NCBI GenBank assembly: GCA_041392835.1
Contig: JAWKLF010000002.1
Location: 248,001-312,000, forward strand
DNA length: 64,000 nt
Reading direction: 5' to 3'
DNA from: OLB11 sp041392835
GTDB taxonomy: Bacteria > Bacteroidota > Bacteroidia > Chitinophagales > Chitinophagaceae
Part shown: positions 45,544 to 53,842 of the stretch, piece after piece
How the letters are laid out: each line of letters starts with the position of its first letter
Numbering within the stretch: position 1 is the first letter of the stretch
Translations under genes and position numbers: made by a program
Notes under the pieces: generated by a model
What the model saw: only the letters and a program-made list of their open reading frames with translations
What the model was told of the DNA's origin: nothing
The model's database searches: none

Positions 45544-45996
45544 TTACTTTATCTTAAATGGAACAGCTTGTTTAAATTCCTTAAAAATATCTGTACTTCC
45601 ACTATTCATATTTTTTAAGAGTTTTCCCGATGTGTCAATTTGATAAGCAAACTCTTTTTTTATATACATTTCATTTTTTGAGTTTAGGTTTATGTTTCCT
45701 TCTTTGTATGCAAACTGTTTTTCATATACATCTATTGTGTCATTATGGAACGAGTATTTGATTACAATTTGACCTGTCTCACCATAAATAGATATTTCAC
45801 TTTTTGCAATTTTATTTCCTTTGTATAATGTTTTTGCTTCTGCACCTTCGGAACTTAAATCCTGTATAGTATAGATTATTGTTGTATCTATTACTTTTTT
45901 TTGTTCACTAAATGGCGTTTCAATATTTGTAGTATTGTCTTTGCTTTTGCAACTACTAAAACATAATATTAAACTTATATAAACGAGTATTTTCAT
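45544..45996 (-). CDS. Lipoprotein, candidate immunity protein to the adjacent RHS toxin tip
   Basis: A 150-residue protein with a type II signal peptide, lipobox LCFSSCKSK, anchoring it in the envelope. The mature part is a beta-rich domain (AKSEISIYGETGQIVIKYSF, INLNSKNEMYIKKEFAYQID) that I do not recognise. Its start overlaps the stop of the peptidase-toxin gene by one base. Immunity genes of polymorphic toxins lie directly downstream of the toxin, and an envelope lipoprotein is the right place to block a peptidoglycan-cutting toxin. The immunity role is inferred from position and localisation only. Confidence 0.6.
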   Translation of the reverse strand: MKILVYISLILCFSSCKSKDNTTNIETPFSEQKKVIDTTIIYTIQDLSSEGAEAKTLYKGNKIAKSEISIYGETGQIVIKYSFHNDTIDVYEKQFAYKEGNINLNSKNEMYIKKEFAYQIDTSGKLLKNMNSGSTDIFKEFKQAVPFKIK

Positions 45997-46697
45997 TATT
46001 GCTGTGGAAATATTGGTAACCCTTTATCGTCTTTTGGTAATGCCTGTAATTGTTTTAATGTTCTTCCTTGCAAATTTTGGAAGTGTGGTAAATCTAAAAT
46101 TGTTTTCCATTTCCCTCCCCACTCTAAACCTCTACTCATTCCAATTTGACCCAACAATGGATATTTTTTAGTATTCCAATCAGGTTGCCCATTAACAAAA
46201 GGAACAACATCTACTGCCAAACCAAAATTGTGATTACTTTGACCACCTCTTGCATTTGTAACCTTATTGCCAGGTGCTGTACGACCCTGTGCATAGAGTT
46301 TATCCTGCTCTGCAACTGTTCTAAAACCTTGTACTACTCTTAAATCAATGCCAAATCTAATCCTTGACATCAAAATAAAAGATTTCATTTGGTTTTGTAC
46401 ATCTGGATGTAAGGTGCTTAATTTTTTATCTGTTCCTTTATCGCCAGTACTTACATCACCATAAGCTACCCAGCCTTTATAACCTTCTCCTTTATCATTT
46501 GTCATACCAACAGTAATCCCTTTTTCTCCAAATGCAAAGGCAGTTGCGACTGTTCCAGCTTTAGCAGTTTTATTACCTTTGTCATCAACATCATATCCAG
46601 CCCATTTAAAACCAACTATTTTAGATTTATCTTCATCAGTTGTTTTATCATTTATATCAATTTGCTTATTATCACTTCCATAATATGCCCATTCCAA
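45996..46697 (-). CDS. RHS C-terminal tip with M15-family peptidoglycan peptidase toxin domain
   Basis: The open frame runs without stop from about 46906 and has no ATG; the first usable start-like codon is TTG at 46697. Upstream codons read NNYRFGFNGVEKTNEI, EYDPRIGKFWSVDPLA and LEGLEW, the end of an RHS-associated core. The downstream part is an M15 (VanY/CwlK-like) peptidase: QGFRTVAEQDKLYAQGRT, zinc-ligand motif SNHNFGLAVDVVPF, RGLEWGGKW and DLPHFQ with the last histidine ligand. It would cleave peptide stems of peptidoglycan. As it stands this is an orphan tip without signal peptide or RHS shell, so probably silent unless recombined onto an intact RHS gene. Confidence 0.75.
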   Translation of the reverse strand: MEWAYYGSDNKQIDINDKTTDEDKSKIVGFKWAGYDVDDKGNKTAKAGTVATAFAFGEKGITVGMTNDKGEGYKGWVAYGDVSTGDKGTDKKLSTLHPDVQNQMKSFILMSRIRFGIDLRVVQGFRTVAEQDKLYAQGRTAPGNKVTNARGGQSNHNFGLAVDVVPFVNGQPDWNTKKYPLLGQIGMSRGLEWGGKWKTILDLPHFQNLQGRTLKQLQALPKDDKGLPIFPQQ

Positions 46698-46900
46698 TCC
46701 CTCTAAATCTTTACCATCTATTACTCTATTTTCTGCAAAAGCATAAGTGCTATTCCAAGGATAATCATCAGCTAAAGGGTCAACAGACCAAAATTTACCT
46801 ATTCTTGGGTCATATTCTCTATACTTAAATTCATAGTGATTTCCTTCGCCACTTATTTCATTTGTCTTTTCAACTCCGTTAAAGCCGAAACGGTAATTAT

Positions 46901-47702
46901 TTACCGATATTTATAGTCGTATGGGCTTGTTTTGGGCATACCAAAGGCGTAGTAGTTGTATATAGATTTGTCTTCGGTGGCAAAGTTAAAGAAAATTATG
47001 TTAGGACTGGTAGTTCCTGATTTACTACTTAGCCGCAAGTCGCTAATTATATTTCTTACATTGCCCAAATGGTCTGCCAATTCATAACTTTTGGAGCCTA
47101 CATTTCTTCTACTTACATAGGAGCTTATGCTCGAAACTGGAATATAGTTGGAGGGTATGCCACTGGCTGGCCCATTATAATATTTTATGTTTTTGCCCAA
47201 CACTCCAATGCGGGCATTACCATAAAGGGTAAGCTCATTGTTGTAAATGGTAATTTGGGTGCTGCCTGTACCTGCGGTGCGGGTATATTGTGCCATAGTA
47301 TTGCCCTGCATGTCTTTGGCGTAGTATTCATAGGTTGGGAGTGCACTACCAATAGTAGTGCTTTTAGCTACTCTGTTTCCAAAGGCATCATAGGTGTATT
47401 GTAGGGTTGTAGTTTGGCCTCCTACCGCTTTATCTATTCGAGATACCTTGCCTTGCAAATTCCATTCTATGCTAAGTCCTTCATCGGTATCTTCTATCAA
47501 ATTTCCAATCGGATCATAGGTATATATTTTGGGTGTAGTTGTATTTTTTATATCTGTGTAGCCGCTCAAATTGGTGCCATAATCTACTAATTGATCCAAT
47601 CTATTGTTGAGTGTTGGTGTGTTATAGACATAGTTGAATGCATCTATCAAAACAGGCGCAGTTAAATTATAATCGTATCGCTTTAGGGAGGTAATATTTT
47701 TT
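46901..47702 (-). pseudogene. RHS/YD-repeat protein fragment
   Basis: Minus-strand frame with YD repeats (YTYDPIGNLIEDTDEG, YTYDAFGNRVAKST), the RHS-type YELADHLGNVRNIISD and NYYAFGMPKTSPYDYKYR before a stop at 46901. It lacks the N-terminus: at 47703 it runs straight into the hairpin end of the dispersed repeat. At its 3' end it meets, out of frame, a second RHS core start (NNYRFGFNG) that leads to the peptidase tip, so two RHS 3' ends have been joined. Confidence 0.8.
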
Positions 47703-47893
47703 CCCCGCCGTGTCTCCGTCTCGGGACACTGAGCTTCGATTCCTGATTGATAATTTGAAAACATTCGCTTTTCATTTTTACCGATTATACTACTGTAACA
47801 GACCAAAAAATTGGTCTGAACATCAGTAATATCGGCATAAACCACTCTAAAAATTGGTCTGAAACCAATTTAAGATTGGTATTACATCAAAAT
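47703..47893 (-). repeat. Dispersed repeat, copy 3, with GTGTC..GACAC hairpin
   Basis: Reverse complement of the element at 18070-18260 with few differences; the hairpin end (47703-47731) abuts the truncated RHS gene. The internal patch CAGACCAATTTTTTGGTCTG is itself palindromic in this copy. Confidence 0.75.
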
Positions 47894-47923
47894 TAATACT
47901 TGTAATATTTAGCTCCTAAACCC

Positions 47924-47954
47924 AAAAAGGCTTCTTTTATTAGAAGAAGCCTTT
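47924..47954 (-). terminator. Terminator of the 1020-residue adhesin gene
   Basis: Stem AAAGGCTTCTT / AAGAAGCCTTT, loop of about 6-8 bases, with T residues following on the minus strand, 21 bases past the stop at 47976. Confidence 0.75.
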
Positions 47955-47975
47955 AAATTAAGTTCTATTTAATTC

Positions 47976-50900
47976 TTATCGAATAAGAGTTACATTTCCT
48001 TTCTTTTGAACTCGCTTACCACTGATAGTTACAATGTCTAACATATATACATAGGTAGCCATGGGTTGAGGTTTGCCATTAAATTGTCCATTCCAACCTT
48101 TATTAATATCTGTAGAAGAAAAAACTTCTTGACCCCAACGGTTATAAATTTTGAAGTAGTTCATTTTGGCAATGCCTTTGATTATAGGTTTTAATTCATC
48201 ATTGATACTAGTACCACTACCTGGACTAAAGGCGTTAGGAAGTTCTACCAAAGTTTCTTCTGATACATATACTACTATTGTGTCTATAGCTTTACAGCCT
48301 CCTTCTGTTTCGGCCGTCACTATATACTGTGTAGTAACTGAAGGTTGCGCTATAGGATTTTTGATATTTGAGGCTGATAATCCATTTGGTGGAAACCAGT
48401 TAAAATTCAAACTACAGTTGCCATTGGCTTCTATCATGACACTCTCGCCAGGATATATTGTTTTATCATCTCCCGTAAATATAATACCCTCAGGATTAAC
48501 AACAACTGTAGCGTGTACTGTATCTCTACAACCTTTTATGTCAGTACCTGCTACATAATAATCGGTAGTATTGATAGGTTGCACAGTGATAGTGGATGAT
48601 TGGTCATTGATAATGTATTCTTTTGGCCACCAATAATAATTGAAACCACCGACCACACTTAGTATAGTCGTGTCTCGTGGACATAAAGTACGGTTTCCAT
48701 CTATAATTAAAAAGTCTACATCTCTTACTGTAACCTGCATAATATCTTCACCTTTACAACCCATAGGCGTAGTAGCCGAAAGGGTTAATGTGGTAGATGT
48801 TAAGCCATCAAATATTGGGTTAAGTACATCATTGACATTCAAATCAGCACCTGGAGTCCAAAGATAAGTATATAGATTACTAGGAGGGGTTACAGCACCC
48901 AAAAGATGCACCGTATCGCCTTTGCATATTTCTTCATCTACACCTGCATTCACTATAGGTAGTGGTTCTACTGTTATTGCTATATCATCTGACGTATCTG
49001 GACATCCTGGGAAGGAAGCTGTAACTGTATATGGATATACTCCTGAAGGTGTTGGCGCTATGATTGGTGTAATAGAAGCCGGATTTGAAACAAAAGTAGC
49101 TGGATTCCAACTATATGTATATTTTGGGTTTCCACCTATTACATTAATTTGTACATCATCTCCATCACAAATGGTAGTATCGCTATTGGCAAGTTTAAAC
49201 CCTAACAACACATCTACATCTACGCTTGCAGTAGCCGGACAAGCCAATATTGTACTTGTTACGGTTACAGTATAGGATATAGGATTGGTTGGGTTATTGA
49301 CAGTAGGATTTGGAATCGTTGTATTGTTTAAATAAGTAGCTGGCGCCCAATTGTACGAATATGAGCCTGTAGGCAATGGATTATTGACGGTAACGCCCAA
49401 CTGTAAGGTGCTATTGATACAGGTTGTTGTGTCGGGTGTAATAGTGAGCGAAGGGGCTGGTATAATAGTGACCGTGACGGTATCCGTAAAATTACACATG
49501 GTATCGAGTACCACGTAGGTGGTAGTTACGTTTGGAGTAGCTATAGGATTAGGACAATTTGTACAGCTTAAAGAATTTGTACCAGATCCACCAGGTAGTG
49601 CTATCCAATTATAACTTCCATTACCAAAGGTTTGGAATTGAGTAGATTGTCCTTGGCATATAGTAGTATCATTGGATGTTCTAATATCTTTATTAACCCA
49701 TAGTTTTAATTGCACAGTAGACGGTGCTGTTTGGCAGTTTAATGAATCTTTTACAGTTACAGAAAGTATATTAATTCCAGTGTCTGCTATAGCTGGCACC
49801 CAGGTCATACAGGCATGTAAAGTACTATCGTTTAGATTTGAATAGGTTATAGACGAACCAGGGAAATCAGCAACATGGTTGTCAAACAAGGGCAAGATAT
49901 AAATTCCATTAGGAGAAAATATATCAAAGCAGAAATTGAGGTTTGCACCAGGGCAAGTACGTACGGTATCAAGTAAAGCAGTACCTCCTGTAATATTTAA
50001 TGAGTCTAAAAGCGTATTGGCAGCCATAGGCACACAATTATCTACGACAAATTGCATATCACGCATTACAGTTCCAACTAAAACACCATTTCTGTATTCT
50101 GATATTTTTTGAGAAATAACCCATTGTCCAAGTGTAGTAGGGGTTAGTGTAAAAACACCATTATTAGGGTTTAAATTATAGGTATTTCCACATGCTATAG
50201 GATTACCTCCGGTATTTAATATATTATATGGCCCACCGGCAGCAACATTGTACAAAATATTTTGCGCTACTGCTTGTGTACAAGCAGTTTGATGTCGAGG
50301 GTCTATAGTTTCATACACCAAGGAATCGCCATCGGGATCCATACCACCACCATTGTGTACGTACGGAGAATTGACACAGATATATGGTATCGGAATAGAG
50401 GTAGGCGAGCCATTGTAAGTAAATCTGGCTGAGCTATTTAAATTACTATTTACAGATGCTTGAGAATTATCTAACGTAGCCTCTACGTATATATTAGCAC
50501 CACCTGAATTGCCTGGTGTGCCTCCAAAAACAATGTTCTGAATACCGTTATTTCTACAACATAGCTGTACATAAAATTTCCAAAAATTACAAGTTGTAGG
50601 CAAGGTTACAGTACCTTGATACCACCATTCTTCGTAGCCCGGTTGTGTACCAGCTGGCGCACTGCTAGGCGGAGTATATGAACATAATGTAACTATACTA
50701 TCGCAACCATTACCCATCACTGTACCATTTGGCACTGGAGGGTTGGGAGGTGTAGGAGTGATATTTCCTACTACTTTATTTAAAACTAAACTGTAAGTGG
50801 TAGGACTACAAGAGTTGAAATAGCACATGGTGAACGAGTTGGGCTCACCAGACGATGTGCTCCACTGTGTTCCAGTCCAATATGCACAGGCTCTATAAAA

Positions 50901-51038
50901 TTTGAATGTAAATTGATACTGATTAGTAGTTCCTGGTACTAAATCATATATTAATTCGCCTCCTGCGGTATGTGTAGCAAAGGATTTTTGTGCAAAAAAC
51001 GTGCTTATAATAGACAATATGAATATTATTTTTTTCAT
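47976..51038 (-). CDS. Large secreted adhesin-like protein with gliding-motility (CHU_C, T9SS type B) C-terminal domain
   Basis: A 1020-residue protein: signal peptide (KKIIFILSIISTFFAQKSF), N-terminal module starting THTAGGELIYDL with cysteine pairs (CCRNNGIQN), several PKD/Ig-like repeats (TICQGQSTQF, TTCINSTLQLGV, TICDGDDVQINV, EICKGDTVHLLG), and the C-terminal CHU_C domain (ELPNAFSPGSGTSINDE, YNRWGQEVFSS, GWNGQFNGKPQP, VTLIR). It is a smaller paralogue of the protein at 246-4466. It should be exported by the type IX system to the surface. A terminator follows at 47924. Confidence 0.9.
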   Translation of the reverse strand: MKKIIFILSIISTFFAQKSFATHTAGGELIYDLVPGTTNQYQFTFKFYRACAYWTGTQWSTSSGEPNSFTMCYFNSCSPTTYSLVLNKVVGNITPTPPNPPVPNGTVMGNGCDSIVTLCSYTPPSSAPAGTQPGYEEWWYQGTVTLPTTCNFWKFYVQLCCRNNGIQNIVFGGTPGNSGGANIYVEATLDNSQASVNSNLNSSARFTYNGSPTSIPIPYICVNSPYVHNGGGMDPDGDSLVYETIDPRHQTACTQAVAQNILYNVAAGGPYNILNTGGNPIACGNTYNLNPNNGVFTLTPTTLGQWVISQKISEYRNGVLVGTVMRDMQFVVDNCVPMAANTLLDSLNITGGTALLDTVRTCPGANLNFCFDIFSPNGIYILPLFDNHVADFPGSSITYSNLNDSTLHACMTWVPAIADTGINILSVTVKDSLNCQTAPSTVQLKLWVNKDIRTSNDTTICQGQSTQFQTFGNGSYNWIALPGGSGTNSLSCTNCPNPIATPNVTTTYVVLDTMCNFTDTVTVTIIPAPSLTITPDTTTCINSTLQLGVTVNNPLPTGSYSYNWAPATYLNNTTIPNPTVNNPTNPISYTVTVTSTILACPATASVDVDVLLGFKLANSDTTICDGDDVQINVIGGNPKYTYSWNPATFVSNPASITPIIAPTPSGVYPYTVTASFPGCPDTSDDIAITVEPLPIVNAGVDEEICKGDTVHLLGAVTPPSNLYTYLWTPGADLNVNDVLNPIFDGLTSTTLTLSATTPMGCKGEDIMQVTVRDVDFLIIDGNRTLCPRDTTILSVVGGFNYYWWPKEYIINDQSSTITVQPINTTDYYVAGTDIKGCRDTVHATVVVNPEGIIFTGDDKTIYPGESVMIEANGNCSLNFNWFPPNGLSASNIKNPIAQPSVTTQYIVTAETEGGCKAIDTIVVYVSEETLVELPNAFSPGSGTSINDELKPIIKGIAKMNYFKIYNRWGQEVFSSTDINKGWNGQFNGKPQPMATYVYMLDIVTISGKRVQKKGNVTLIR

Positions 51039-51092
51039 TATATGTAATTAAAGTTTAAAAGTACTATTTTATATTGATTTAAAGTCAACTTT

Positions 51093-52100
51093 TTAGCGTA
51101 AAAATGCTTCTGTAGCACCATATCCGTAGCGACTATCATAATCATAGACGTATCTTAGGATGTAATTGGTTTGCTGCAAAATGGAATGAATTTCATTTTT
51201 TAACTTTCCATTGCCAATTCCATGTATTAATACGATCCTTTCTTGATGCGTAGCATGTGCCATATCTAGGGCCTCTATGCACACTTTAAGTTGCAAAGCC
51301 AATTTTTCGCTATTGCTCATGGATTGGTGTTGGGCTGTTAGCTTTTCGATATGCAAATCCACTTCATATTTACTTTTTTTAACCGCATGTTCAAAATTAA
51401 AAAAATGGTGGGTTGGGTTTTCTTTTCGCACTATAGTATGATGATTCAATACTTCTTTTTTCTTTTTTTCTTCAATGCTATTACATATCTGTATCTTAAA
51501 TGAAGCATGGTTTTGAAACTGCATTTGATGCAATAAGGCATGAAGGCGTTTGGGTTTTATTTGCAAATTATGTTCTAATTCCTTTTTTGCATCTTGAAGG
51601 TCTCTTAGATAAAAACTAAACTGTGGGGTAGTAGCCATATCTTCAAAAGTTATGGTGTGTAAAAGCATGTTTGTGTTTGATAGTAGTTCGGCTTGATGAT
51701 TAAACAATTCTTGTTTTTTAAGCAAACATGTATACTGAAGATACACAGACTGGTAACTATCGTTGTAGAGATAAATGTTTATTTTATCAATAGTTTCATC
51801 AAAGCCGTCTATTTTGTATTTGGGAAAAAATACCAAAAATAATCCTCTTTCTTTTTCCTCCTCAAATTGCCTATTTCCTTTTTCTACAATGAGTTGATCG
51901 GCGTATATTTTACCTTGTTTCTTTTTTTTGTTAGCATCCAAAAACCATCTTAGATAGGGATGTTCTAAATCTGAAAGTGGCGCATGAAATTCGGTTTTAT
52001 TCACTCTCACAAGTGCCGTTTCCTTATCTATAAATGCAATAATTTTGCCTTCTTCTTGGCTGCTTATAATATACACGGGATCATCTATCGAAAATTTCAT
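51093..52100 (-). CDS. DUF2027/Smr-domain protein (MutS2-like Smr nuclease fold)
   Basis: The 335-residue protein begins with a small beta domain (FSIDDPVYIISSQEEGKIIA), then a DUF2027-like middle, and ends with an Smr domain: EVDLHIEKL (the conserved DLH) and ERIVLIHGIGNGKLKNEI (the HGxGxG motif) through YDSRYGYGATEAFLR. Smr domains bind or nick nucleic acids; stand-alone Bacteroidota members are uncharacterised. It lies 54 bases upstream of the adhesin gene on the same strand and is divergent from the methyltransferase at 52192. Confidence 0.85.
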   Translation of the reverse strand: MKFSIDDPVYIISSQEEGKIIAFIDKETALVRVNKTEFHAPLSDLEHPYLRWFLDANKKKKQGKIYADQLIVEKGNRQFEEEKERGLFLVFFPKYKIDGFDETIDKINIYLYNDSYQSVYLQYTCLLKKQELFNHQAELLSNTNMLLHTITFEDMATTPQFSFYLRDLQDAKKELEHNLQIKPKRLHALLHQMQFQNHASFKIQICNSIEEKKKKEVLNHHTIVRKENPTHHFFNFEHAVKKSKYEVDLHIEKLTAQHQSMSNSEKLALQLKVCIEALDMAHATHQERIVLIHGIGNGKLKNEIHSILQQTNYILRYVYDYDSRYGYGATEAFLR

Positions 52101-52191
52101 GGAAAAGTAAAAATAGCCCTAATTAATATATATTAAATCAAAAAGGGCTGTAACTTATTTTGATGTAGGTTTGTAGCAAAGAATTTTTTTT

Positions 52192-52845
52192 ATGGCTGGA
52201 TTATGGCGTTGGAAGGCCGCTCAATTTGCTGAACGAAAATGGTGGCAGCAATATTTAAAAAACAAAGATGTTAGTGAGTATTTGGTATGGAAAAAAGCGT
52301 ATTGGAATACCTTAATAGATAAAACAAAACCGTATTTACAAATAAAGCCAAGCGACGTATTGCTGGATGCTGGCTGTGGCCCTGCTGGTATTTTTATGGC
52401 CTTCCCCAATCATCAAATTACGGCTTTTGACCCCTTATTAGACCATTATGAGGAAGAGTTAAACCATTTTTCTAAAAGCCAATATCCTCAAGTAGAATTT
52501 GTGACTTCGAGTATAGAAGATTTTAAAGCCCATACGCAATATGATGTCATATTTTGTATGAATGCCATTAATCATGTACAACACATAGGCCAATCTATCG
52601 ATATTTTAATACATGCACTAAAACCAAATGGCACTTTACTTATAACTATTGATGCTCACAACATGTCTTTTTTCAAAACACTCTTTAGATTATTGCCTGG
52701 CGATATATTGCACCCTCATCAATACGATTTGAATGAATATGAACTTATGATTCGTACAAGAAATTGCACGATGTTACATGCATTAAAATTAAAACATGAA
52801 TTTTTCTTTGACCACTATATGCTTATAGCACGCAAAAATGCCTAG
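52192..52845 (+). CDS. Class I SAM-dependent methyltransferase
   Basis: A 217-residue protein with SAM-binding motif I VLLDAGCGPAGIFMAF (about residue 60), the acidic residue of motif II in ITAFDPLLDHYEE, and motif IV/post-I DVIFCMNAINHVQHIGQSID. The C-terminus has LFRLLPGDILHPHQYDLNEY. Substrate unknown; the general fold is that of ubiquinone/menaquinone-type or small-molecule methylases. Its stop overlaps the stop of the convergent oxidoreductase gene by 4 bases. Confidence 0.85.
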   Translation: MAGLWRWKAAQFAERKWWQQYLKNKDVSEYLVWKKAYWNTLIDKTKPYLQIKPSDVLLDAGCGPAGIFMAFPNHQITAFDPLLDHYEEELNHFSKSQYPQVEFVTSSIEDFKAHTQYDVIFCMNAINHVQHIGQSIDILIHALKPNGTLLITIDAHNMSFFKTLFRLLPGDILHPHQYDLNEYELMIRTRNCTMLHALKLKHEFFFDHYMLIARKNA

Positions 52846-53837
52846 CAAGCCGCATACATACGTTCTATAATTTCAATAACTTGTTTACCTTCATTTCCAC
52901 TTGTCATTATTTCTTGTTTGCCCAATAAGGTCTGAACAACATTGTCTATCATCTGATCGTGGTTACTCATACTACCCTGATAAAGCCCATAGTCATTACT
53001 TTTGGCTTGTATTTGTATGTCTGGCAAATGTACCTCTTGTATATGCTGATATTCGATAGTGTTTAAGTATTGACCACCAATTTTTAGTGTGCCTTTTTCG
53101 GCCAATAGGGTTATAGCCCCTTCCATATTTTTTTCAAAACTCGAAGTTGAAAAATTAAAATTCACAATAGCACCACTATTTTTTGCTCGCATTATAAATG
53201 AACCGGTATCTTCAATTTCAATATAGGGATGATTGCAATTTTTAATATTTCCAGCCAGCACATCCATGTCTCCAAATAGATAATAAAGTATATCTACAAA
53301 ATGACTAAATTGGGTATAAAGACATCCGCCATCTTTTTGCTTTGTACCTCTCCAAGCACTTTGATGGTAGTAGTGTTGGTTTCTATTCCAAAAACAATTC
53401 ACTTGTATAAAAAACAGCTTGCCCAACTTGTCTGAAGCCAATAATTGTTTTACGGCTTGCACAGGCGGATTGTATCTATTTTGTTTTACTACAAATATTT
53501 TTTTTTGTGCTTGTGCTGCTGTGTCTATCATATCCTGACTGTGCAAAGATGATAACGACATAGGTTTTTCGCAAATTACATGCAAGCCTGCTTTAAGGGC
53601 TTGTATAGTATGTGGATGGTGCAAAAAATTGGGCGTACATACTGACACTACATCTAAAGGGGTATGTTTTAAAAAATCTTCAATCTTAGTAAATGTTTTT
53701 ATATCAGTATCTACAGTGCGTAATTGTTCGTTGTCTATATCGCATATAGCAGTAAGCTTTGCTTCAGTATGTTTTATTATATGCGCAGCATGTCTTTTTC
53801 CTATATGCCCGTATCCTATGATTCCAAAATGTATCAT
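52842..53837 (-). CDS. Gfo/Idh/MocA-family oxidoreductase
   Basis: The 331-residue protein has an N-terminal Rossmann fold (FGIIGYGHIGKRHAAHI), the family motif HVICEKPMSL, and a C-terminal alpha/beta domain (LFFIQVNCFWNRNQHYYHQS, GGCLYTQFSHFVDILYYLFG with the catalytic His). Members oxidise or reduce sugars, often nucleotide sugars for surface polysaccharide; WRGTKQKDGG resembles WlbA-type UDP-sugar 3-dehydrogenases. Substrate not proven. Six bases separate it from recQ upstream. Confidence 0.88.
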   Translation of the reverse strand: MIHFGIIGYGHIGKRHAAHIIKHTEAKLTAICDIDNEQLRTVDTDIKTFTKIEDFLKHTPLDVVSVCTPNFLHHPHTIQALKAGLHVICEKPMSLSSLHSQDMIDTAAQAQKKIFVVKQNRYNPPVQAVKQLLASDKLGKLFFIQVNCFWNRNQHYYHQSAWRGTKQKDGGCLYTQFSHFVDILYYLFGDMDVLAGNIKNCNHPYIEIEDTGSFIMRAKNSGAIVNFNFSTSSFEKNMEGAITLLAEKGTLKIGGQYLNTIEYQHIQEVHLPDIQIQAKSNDYGLYQGSMSNHDQMIDNVVQTLLGKQEIMTSGNEGKQVIEIIERMYAAC

Positions 53838-53842
53838 GTAAA

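Noticed and set aside
47703..47845. N-terminal part of the 314-residue frame 46901-47845 (MVYADITDVQTNF) as a real RHS protein start.
   Set aside because: Those residues are the translation of the dispersed repeat, and the same peptide (VVYADIADVQ) appears from the copy at 18070.
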